Source: Panorpa germanica (taxonomy: Eukaryota; Arthropoda; Insecta; Mecoptera; Panorpidae). From it: a DNA stretch of 64,000 bases. The stretch lies in the NCBI GenBank assembly GCA_963678705.1, contig OY783203.1:18892535-18956534 (forward strand), read 5' to 3'. Numbering within the stretch: the stretch's first letter is position 1; each line of letters begins with the position of its first letter. Shown in pieces: positions 56,400 to 64,000 of the stretch. The notes beneath the pieces are model-generated. The model did no database searches and was not told where the DNA came from. It saw only the letters and a program-made list of their open reading frames with translations. Made by a program: the position numbers and the translations under genes.

Positions 56400-57660
56400 T
56401 TGTACTTATTTTAATAATTCCTATGGCGATGTCTGATTTTTATACTCTTGTCCCTAAAATTCTTGCTGCCTACTCCTCATTGTTTCTCTCCCTTTACTCT
56501 TTCATCTTTCTTCTTGCCTATACCTCCGCCAGCCAGCTCTTGTCATACGCTCCAACGTATCTTTTTCTCGGTTCAATATTCAACACGGACAAATTCTGCA
56601 AATCCTCCCTTCCATTTCCTCCCAATGTCTTAATATCTGATTAAAACAACGAATTTCTACATACTAACCCGTTTCATCTCCCTTGTCTTTATTTTTCCTT
56701 TCCCTTGCTTCTTACCTCATTCATCCATTTTATTTCCTTCCTCCTTCTTTGCAGGATTTCCATCAGGTTTAATTCGCTTTCCACCTTCTTCCTACACCTA
56801 CTTTTAATATGCTCTAACGTTTTCTCTTACACACATCCTCCATCATTTCTTTTCTTCTGTTCCTCAGTATCTGCCAGTAACTGCTCCTTTCTTCATTATC
56901 AAGGCTAAATTTCCAATCATTCATGTAACACTTGTAATTATTTATTATATTAATTGTGTGCCTTTCGGCTTTACAATCTACATTATTATATTTCTTAATG
57001 CATTTCATATAAATTCAAAGTTAAAACTAAACTTAAACTATTCTAGACTATTACTACTTCGAATAGTACTTTCTGTTTCTTCTTTTCTTGATCCTCTCTC
57101 TTCATGTCCCCTACTCCTCCTTTATTTACACAGTTTCTTGCTTCTCCTTCCTTATTGCCTGTATCTTTATCTATCACCTCTTGCCTTCCTTGTCTCCTCT
57201 CGACAAACCCTCTATTATCTTTTCACTATTCTTCCTGCCTACTCTCTTCGTTTTCACTTCTCCACTTATGTCTATTACAGGCATAAACGCTCTATCTTTA
57301 CTATTTCCTCTTGACTCTCTTACTTTACTATTTCTTCTTGACTCTCTTACTTTACTTTTTTATTATTGTCTCTATCTCCGTCATCCACCTCTTGTCCTTA
57401 TCTCCTTTCCGAAATTCTTCTGTTTTTCTGGACTGAAGTTTAACTGTTTCCTCGCTACTTCTTTCTTTCTCCTGCTTCCCTTCACTGCCTCTTTTAGTAC
57501 GTCCTCTCTCTTCATGTTCCTTATGCAACCCAGCTACGAGCTTATTTATTGTCCTGTTTTTTCTTTCCTTTTTTCTATTTCCGCCATCCACCTCCTTCCT
57601 TCACTGCCTCCCTTTAATAGCTGGCCAATATTCATTTCGCTCACTACTTTTTTCTTACAC
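56400..57660 (-). mobile_element. R1-like LINE C-terminal part and 3' end (family A)
   Basis: Minus-strand DNA starting at 57645 ('ggccagctattaaagggagg', 'cagtgaaggaaggaggtggatgg') matches 28803-28850 of the LINE at 28444. Downstream it is glutamate/lysine-rich, for example ERKNRTINKLVAGLHKEHEE from the 57352-57591 frame, with several repeat-like modules. The 3' end near 56400 has an 'acaatacaatacaat' tail. Frames are broken throughout. The 199-codon plus-strand frame at 57088-57687 is serine/leucine-rich because it reads the antisense of purine-rich DNA, and is not a gene. Confidence 0.6.
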
Positions 57661-58035
57661 TATTTTCTAGATGTTACAGTACAATAATAAAATAACAATA
57701 TAAAAATAGTTAATAAATACTTAAGCTTACTTTATATACATTTTAAATATAAAACATTTAATCTTCCATAAATATAGAAAATATAAGTATATTAATATTG
57801 TTCTTGTTGATAAATTTCACAATCAGTTGCGCCACTTCGTTGTTTATATCCACAATCAAACTCCTCACGTTTACGGGTAGTACTGTACTATCAGTTTCAG
57901 TTTTTCTGTAACGTTTTCGTTTAGAAAACTACTTTTAGAAAGAGAAACAAATAGTTTTCTATAGAACAATTTAGATGTTTAGAAGTTATTGGCTTACTAC
58001 AGGAACAGAGCGAACCAGAGATTCATGGTGTGCAT
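57661..58035. other. Unassigned stretch
   Basis: Nothing recognised; borders the hAT-type MITE at 58036. Confidence 0.4.
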
Positions 58036-58178
58036 CAGGGTACTATCACTTAGAGAAAAATTCATTGACAGGATAAGCCGCTTATGGCGACCCCTGTTGG
58101 GATATTATATCTCTATGAACTAAATTTCTCGGCGAAATTCCCATGTCAAAGAATTTTATTCTAAGTGATAGTACCCTG
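58036..58178. mobile_element. hAT-type MITE, CAGGGTACTATCACTTAGA ends (143 bp)
   Basis: The inverted ends CAGGGTACTATCACTTAGA match exactly. Flanking 8-mers GTGTGCAT and GTGTGTAT differ at one base, consistent with a hAT target duplication. The interior 'ctatgaactaaatttctcgg' matches 61556-61576 inside the larger element at 60618-61696, so both belong to one family. Confidence 0.85.
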
Positions 58179-58374
58179 GTGTGTATGTAGTATGCCTTTC
58201 GGAAATTCAGTCGCTATGGAGCGTTTCTCGAAATCTTAACGTACATTTGTGTGCAAGAATTTTTCAAATACAATGATTCTGGGATTGTTGCACGGAAAAG
58301 CTCTGCAATTATCATGTTTTAAGTAACATAAGTTATACCACAACACAACTACACAGAACGGTGAATAATAATAA

Positions 58375-58851
58375 GACAAGTCGCACACTGTAAGCGTATT
58401 TAAGAGACGGCGAATTCATACGTGAATTAGTGGTTGAACACCTAGAACTCTCACAACAATCCGACTGCTGTTTCACAACACATACATACCAGGTACCGAT
58501 ACGACAGTACGCCAAGTCAATCTTGTGGACTGTAGAGTGTATTGGAGTTACTTTGCACTAACATAATTTATCATTAGAGCAAATTTTTACTTTAATTTTT
58601 ATCGATACAGCATTGTTCTTTCATTCTCTTTTAGTGTATTCGTTTGGTCCCTTCCATGTATACGCTTGGTCAAAATTCGCTAAACATACGGTTCCAATGT
58701 GAGAATTACGTAACGCCCATATTCGGACGGCTTTATCGCTTGCAGTGTGCAAAGCTTCATTACATTTACAGGGTTCGGATAGGTAAAACGTAATAGCGCG
58801 TATACGTTCTGTCAAAATTCGCTTAAATACGCTTGCATTGTGCGACAGGCC
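58375..58851. mobile_element. PIF/Harbinger-like MITE, TAA-flanked, copy 3 (477 bp)
   Basis: TAA|GACAAGTCGCACACTGTAAG at the left; the right end 'ttgcattgtgcgacaggcc'|TAA. The left end is diverged but pairs over its inner part. It shares 'gtattggagtt.ctttgcactaac', 'tttatcattagagcaaa' and 'gggttcggataggtaaaacg' with copies 1 and 2. Confidence 0.8.
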
Positions 58852-59239
58852 TAAGCCACTGGAGTGTTAGGACAAAAACAAACGCATGAGAATTCACAGC
58901 ATTCAATAAAAGTGACTTCTCTGTACTGACTGTATGAGCTACAACATCAGTGCGAGGAATAATAAGCCGATGCTTTAATTCTGAAATGTTATTTCGTGTT
59001 TAGAAGAGTGTCGCGAACGTAAATGTTCACATTTACATAACAATCAGGGCCGGTTCTACAGATATTTATAGTAGATGCGAAATAATGATTTAAATTGTTT
59101 TACAGTTAGGTGCCCGATGCGACCACATTTCTCGCATGTCTTTTGGACCTGCCCTGATGACAATAATTGACATTAAGATGACAAAAAAAAAAAGAATTAT
59201 TTCCAAGTGTCTTTATTTTAAGTCATAGTTTAAGTCAAT

Positions 59240-59481
59240 AGTTAAGTCATAGTGGTATTGATGCTTGACGCCGTCTGCTGTGTTTTCGGTTATATCACCA
59301 GACCAGAGTCATATTTTCTGGGTTGGGTTGTTATCAAGTTAAATTGGTGAACTATATACTTATCAGTCAGTGGTGTAGCTCACTTATATGAGGCCACTAC
59401 ACCATAAATACTGTCAATAAGGCTGTTCGTGATATTACTTAGCATCATGAATGTGCTGACGTTAAATAAATTAAATAAAAG
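59240..59481 (+). mobile_element. tRNA-derived SINE, near full length
   Basis: 'tagtggtattgatgcttgac', degraded B-box 'cggttatatcaccagacc', body 'catattttctgggttgggtt', 'tagctcacttatatgaggcc', tail 'tgacgttaaataaattaaat'. Confidence 0.8.
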
Positions 59482-59485
59482 AAAA

Positions 59486-60330
59486 CAAATAATTTTATGA
59501 GTAAATGCCAACTTTGCTTTATAAACGAATAAAAGAAAGTTTCTTTTGGAACACCCAGTATATAAATAAAATAGTGTCGTTACACAAAAACAGTTTTTAG
59601 TACGCTATAGAATAATTCTATAGAGTAGAGCATTAATAACCCAACTGATCAATTAACATACTTTTTTGTAAAGCTAAATTTTCTACTTGTACTACGAGCT
59701 TTGTACTAATATAATTTTTGTATATTTTTACATAAAACAAAACATCAATACAAAACGAACGTACACCGAGTGCACGCAACATTTAATAAACCATTAATAA
59801 AGCAAGCAACGAGCAACGAGCAAAAACCTTAATAGCTTTTTTATTACTCAATTTTAATAATTACAAAAAATTTATAATAAATGTTCATTAGAAAAATAAA
59901 AAATGTTTAACTAGAGAAAGACTTCGTCATTTTTACTTCTTCTAACGCAGATAAATGATGTCTTTATACTCGTATTGTGCTCTTATCATCCTATGGTTAT
60001 ATTACATTTTGAAAATAGTTTTTCTGCTGTTTCGAATAGTATGAATATTTAATTAAAAAACTAAGTGGTGATCTTTCACGTCTCCTTAACAATGGAAGCG
60101 ATTTGTATGGAAGCTAAACACTAGAATTATTAAACGCTAAAAAACTATGTTTATATAAAAGAATTCGCTTAATAAGGAAAGGTTTATTTAATATAAAAGA
60201 AATTACCTTTTACCTAAAAAGCGCAACGTTTTGTTACCTTGCAGATGAACAGAATCATAAAAACATTTTTAAATTATCTTTATAATTTTAAAACCTACTT
60301 AGATTAAATATTACTAGGTTTCTTTAATAA
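59486..60330. other. Unassigned AT-rich stretch
   Basis: No features recognised. Confidence 0.5.
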
Positions 60331-60425
60331 GGGGTCGTCCATAAAAATTGTGACAAGATGTAACAAGGGGAATGGGGGGGGGCGGGGCTCAGAAGCGTTA
60401 TGATGTCATATGCAGTATAAATTAT
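60331..60425. mobile_element. MITE end, 'ggggtcgtccataaa' type
   Basis: 'ggggtcgtccataaaaattg', 'gacaagatgtaacaaggg', a G9 run and 'cagaagcgtt' match the family at 30618-30972 (its 'gtgacaagatgtggcaaggg' and 'cagaagcgtt'). The right end is not found. Confidence 0.55.
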
Positions 60426-60634
60426 ATAAAAAAAAATTAAAAAGAGTACAGAAATAAGTTAATTTCGTGAAAAAGTATCTAGATACAAATATAACATAAA
60501 TATCTAAGTGGTTAACGTATTCATAAGCATATAACGATGGAGACAAAACAAAGAGATTTATTGGTTATGGAGATATTGTATTGTACATGTAAGAAAAAAA
60601 AAACTGAGTGTCGGAATCAGGGGACTTTCACTTA

Positions 60635-61143
60635 GGGTGCGTTCCACTAAGCGTTTACAACGTCCAAAATATTCGAAAACGTCACTAATGACGTCATTAA
60701 TTTCGCTCACGCCAAGCTCACAACGACCCATCTGAAGAGTGTGTCGTAGTAGTCGTTGTTCATTTCAGCGTAATGTTTAAACATAACGATGACAGAAAAA
60801 ATTACTTTATGTGATTCGATATGATATTTTATTGGATTTTAATTTATTATATAATCATATTATATTAAATAAGCTTAATAAAATTAATTTTAATTCATAT
60901 TTGATTGCCATTTATACATTTTTCCTCATACCATAACCTAACTTAATAAATAAACAATGTTCATTATCGTTTAGAATATATTTCTTTTATGAAAAAAATA
61001 TTTTGTTTATAGATATAGATTTAGCTACAGAGCAATTTAATCAATAATCGCAATCCTCTTTTTTTCAACGCTCGCAAGAAAGTGGAATGGGAAAAACAGT
61101 GGTCGTGATCGTGATTTTTGTGAACGTTTAGTCGAATGCACGT
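60635..61143. mobile_element. PIF/Harbinger-like MITE, uninterrupted copy (509 bp)
   Basis: TTA|GGGTGCGTTCCACTAAGCGT ... 'gtttagtcgaatgcacgt'|TTA. It is the inverse of the element at 34659-35917 and exactly as long as that element once its nested insertion is removed. Confidence 0.8.
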
Positions 61144-61146
61144 TTA

Positions 61147-61480
61147 GGTCCTCCGCACACGAGTCGACTAGCCGCGCAACGAAGTTTCCAATGAAAACGA
61201 AAAACGAGCCATGTCGAGCCATGTTTCGTGACTCTATAGCGTAATAGGGCGTTTATTGTATCGTACTTGTATGTATGTATTTGAATACTTTTGAATAGTA
61301 TTTGTGCACATCTCTGCTCATGATGTCAACATCAAAAGCATGCAACCAAGCATGCCTTGCTACATAGAAATACAGTCGCTCAAAACGTGCTCAAAACCAG
61401 TTTGAAATCAGTTTTCTTTCATTCATGCCGTTATCTCACTAACAACACAGTTACATTCTCATTTGGTTCGGGCAGATTCG
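61147..61480. repeat. Dispersed repeat, copy 2 (inverse of 16426-16800)
   Basis: Blocks listed at 16426-16800 occur here in the opposite orientation, from 'gtttcgtgactctatag' to 'acattctcatttggttcg'. It lies immediately right of the 509-bp MITE, inside the hAT-type element. Confidence 0.7.
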
Positions 61481-61963
61481 GGGCTCGAGTTTGCAACCAG
61501 CTATCTTTCGATACTGAAAAAACCGCTTCTAGCGACATCATATATTGATGTATTTTCTATGAACTAAAATTACTCGGCGACTATACATAAGAAGGAAACG
61601 AGGGCTTTTAGCGACACAATTTATGTATGTTCTTCTATGAACTAAAATTACTTTTTTTCGGTATCGAAAGATTTTACACTAAGTGAAGGTCCTCTGGTTG
61701 GGATGTTTATGTTACATAGAGTAAGACTTAACAATGAAAGAAAGAATTGAGGGCATGAGCGGGGTTAGAGAAAAAAGGGAAAAGAATAGGTGGGTAAAAG
61801 GTGAGACATGCGTATGGAATAAAGAGAGAAAGGAGTTGGAAAAGGAAGTGATCCGAAGATGAGAAAAGAATGATTCAGGACTATAATTACAGAGAACAGA
61901 TTCTTTATTTTTAGCAACAATTTTACACATTGCTGGCACAAAGTAGTAAAGTAGTGTAGAAGC

Positions 61964-62536
61964 CAGTGGCGGCCTTAGCCATTAGGAGTCCTCGGGCAGC
62001 AGATCTTTGCGAGGCCCGGGGCGGCAGATCTTTGCGAGGCACTTGTTCTTTGTATAATTTATGTAAATTGAAAGTAAGCATTTTTGATGATAATTGACGA
62101 GAAATAAAATTTTATATTGGAAGTTTTATAAAAGTTAACAAGCACAAAGACGACAAATATTAATGATGATAAACTAAGGTACATAAATGCCTTAAAAGAT
62201 ATACGCAGTGATTCTAGTGGGATTTCTAAAGAATGAAGCGCGAGATTCAAATACATATACATAGCCCAAATCACGATAGCTCGGCGGCGACTTATACTTA
62301 AAAGAGGTTATAAGAGCGGTTTAAATCTATATTACGATAATGAATATTATTTATTCGTTTCTATATACATTATAGAAGAATAAGTGAGTCAGTCAGTGCT
62401 TTTTAGTTCTATCGGCTGTTTATATCCCACAACTTGTTTTAAATATGAGTCGAGTAATTTTTGTACTTGGGTTGTTGCGCGAGAATGGGAGGCTTCGGGA
62501 CGTTGCCCTGCTTGTCATCCCCAAAGGCCACCTCTG
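61964..62536. mobile_element. hAT-type MITE, copy 2, with an insertion (573 bp)
   Basis: Ends CAGTGGCGGCCTT and, inverted, CAGAGGTGGCCTTT. The perfect 8-bp duplication GTAGAAGC stands at 61956-61963 and 62537-62544. Relative to copy 1 (22205-22555) it has a short tandem duplication of 'cagatctttgcgaggc' at the left and about 185 foreign bases at 62270-62455. Confidence 0.9.
62270..62455. repeat. Insertion in the hAT-type MITE, shared with 55222-55373
   Basis: Sequence absent from MITE copy 1 but present at 55222-55373 ('gaggttataagagcgg', 'gtgctttttagttctatcgg', 'cccacaacttgttttaaata'). I find no terminal repeats or target duplication of its own. Confidence 0.65.
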
Positions 62537-62544
62537 GTAGAAGC

Positions 62545-63379
62545 CCTTAGCAAAGTTTCACATTAAGTAAACCGTGAACGTTTTGATATTTTTTCATTCC
62601 AAGAGCTTATACAAATCAATTGAATTTTTCAATTAAAACTAAAGCATAATCGTGTATGTAATAAGCCTTTATAAAGTAATCAGTCTGAACTGGTTAATCA
62701 GCCTAGGCCGTTCGTTTGACTACGTACTACGTACTCGTATTAGGTTATTTCAATACAAAGCTGCTAATTATTTTTGAAGTTATCGAACTGAATGTTGAGT
62801 AGTCTGATACTGAATTGTTTGTTTGTTGGCTTCATTTGTTTTATACTTTTTTGTTATTTCTCGCTCATTTATAAATTTCTCTTCCTCCATTACAAAGAGA
62901 TAATTTCATTTAAGAGATATATTCGTATTGTAAGAGATAAATGGTGCGATACTTTGTGTGTTCAAATATCTTTTTTAATTAAAACATAAGATTAATGGTT
63001 TCTTTTTAAACACTTTATTAACTCAATTCATAACATTATGTTGGACAAAATGTTTCGTTTAGGTAACCAGTTAATACTTTTATATAACTGTCTATTGAAG
63101 CTTCAATTGCCCCAAAAATTTCACAGTTCCCTATCGGGGATAATTCACCCAACTTAGATGTCTCCTGATTTTCAGTATCACGTACATTAAAATTATCCAA
63201 AATAAACACAAAAGTAGATTTTTAATTAAGCAACAATATTGTAGACGTATATGAATTCTCGACACTATAAAATCTGACAACATAATAGATGGCCGCCGAG
63301 AATAGTACTTTACGTAATTAAAGAAAAAAATATCCCGAAATTTTATCTTTGTATAAGAAAGAAAGAGACAACACCATAT
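62545..63379. other. Unassigned AT-rich stretch
   Basis: Small hydrophobic frame at 62792-62989, without a recognised motif. No other feature. Confidence 0.4.
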
Positions 63380-64000
63380 GCACTTATTCCAGTACTAACT
63401 GGTAGGTTGCCGATAATCTTGCAAGTAATTAAAACAGGAATGAACTATTATATCAGAAAAAACTTGCGAATGTCATTTGACGGAATTACTATTGAAGCAA
63501 TAGATGGGGATGAGCGAAATGTTAAAAAAGCAGTGAATGAGAAACTGATGACTACATGGCAGAACAGATGGGATATAACGGAAAAAGGAAGAACAACTTA
63601 TCACCACATTAAGATTGTCAAGTTTGTAAAGCAAAATAAGTGGTTTCAACCTGGACTGTATTTATTCTTTTTAGTAAGCGGCCATGGATCTATTAAAGCA
63701 AGGTTAGTCTAGCTTAGAGTTGAGAGTGATGATAGGTGCATATGTGGTGAACGGGAAACACTGATACACATATATTAAAAGAATGCCCAGACTACTATGA
63801 AGCGAGAGTAAGATTTCAAGATAGAATAAAATTCAGAGAAATTGGAAGTCTAGAGTATCTAGTAAATGAAGAGATTAGGTATCGATATTATAATGAGTAT
63901 GCGAAGGAGATTTTTGAAACTAGAAAAATGCTATTGAAGAATGATAAAGTAAGAAGAAGAAGAGATGCAGAGACAGTAATAGGAAGTGAAGGAGAAGAAT
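63380..64000 (+). mobile_element. R1-like LINE (family B), runs off the window
   Basis: Plus-strand translation: PVLTGRLPIILQVIKTGMNY, then VNEKLMTTWQNRWDITEKGR, SGHGSIKARLV-stop, SDDRCICGERETLIHI, a frameshift, then KECPDYYEARVRFQDRIKFR and SLEYLVNEEIRYRYYNEYAK. In R1-like LINEs the region after the reverse transcriptase has this 'W..RW..S.KGR.T' and 'GHG....L......C.CG..ET..H...EC' pattern. The overlap with 49533-50218 is close to identical. One stop and one frameshift show it is not functional. The 3' end lies beyond 64000. Confidence 0.85.

Larger units (their letters stand above)
60618..61696. mobile_element. Large hAT-type element carrying nested MITEs
   Basis: The left end CAGGGGACTTTCACTTAG and the inverse of the right end, CAGAGGACCTTCACTTAG, pair over 18 bases with two mismatches. 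Flanking 8-mers GTCGGAAT and GTTGGGAT agree at six positions. The inner sequence 'ttctatgaactaaaattac' (present twice) links it to the 143-bp element at 58036. It encloses 60635-61143 and 61147-61480. Confidence 0.65.

Noticed and set aside
57088-57687. 199-codon plus-strand open frame
   Set aside because: Leucine/serine/phenylalanine-rich antisense of purine-rich LINE sequence that matches another LINE copy on the minus strand; not a gene.

Overview
The window looks like non-coding DNA from an insect, most likely intergenic or deep-intronic. It is strongly AT-rich, full of (TA)n tracts and long A/T runs, and shows no intact host gene, rRNA or tRNA gene, operon, CRISPR array or prokaryotic feature. 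Its recognisable content is decayed mobile DNA of types common in insects: Jockey-, R1- and I-like non-LTR retrotransposons (LINEs), mariner/Tc1-type transposase remnants, a tRNA-derived SINE, non-autonomous Helitrons, and several families of short inverted-repeat elements (MITEs). I cannot name the order or species from sequence alone.

Layout. 1-10 kb: an R1-like LINE tail, two MITEs, a CpG-rich island (about 2.8-3.2 kb) that could be a promoter or first exon, the first Helitron copy, three (TA)n arrays, and a Jockey-like LINE split by a MITE. 10-20 kb: an element with a BED-finger-like fragment, three more Helitrons, a mariner C-terminus, a LINE C-terminus and several SINEs. 20-30 kb: a coding-like minus-strand fragment of unknown identity (21.2-21.5 kb), a hAT-type MITE inserted in a SINE, several inverted-repeat elements, paired transposase fragments, and a LINE inserted in a SINE. 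30-42 kb: a 5S-rRNA-derived segment, a 785-bp palindromic element, three copies of a foldback family, and a MITE nested in a MITE. 42-50 kb: a second copy of the BED-finger element, itself interrupted, then a long unassigned stretch, then a transposase remnant interrupted by a LINE with target-site duplications. 50-64 kb: a second Helitron family, an I-like LINE 3' part, R1-like LINE tails, hAT-type MITEs including a multi-layer nest at 60.6-61.7 kb, and an R1-like LINE running off the right edge.

The elements do not work together as a system. They form a layered record of insertions: several nests can be ordered in time from target-site duplications and interrupted frames. The best-supported observations are the Helitron family with matching ends, the nested pairs whose lengths or duplications agree, two LINE copies sharing one frameshift, and a SINE family with at least 15 copies or fragments. 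Most of the six-frame open frames of 60-130 codons here are chance or lie in repeats.
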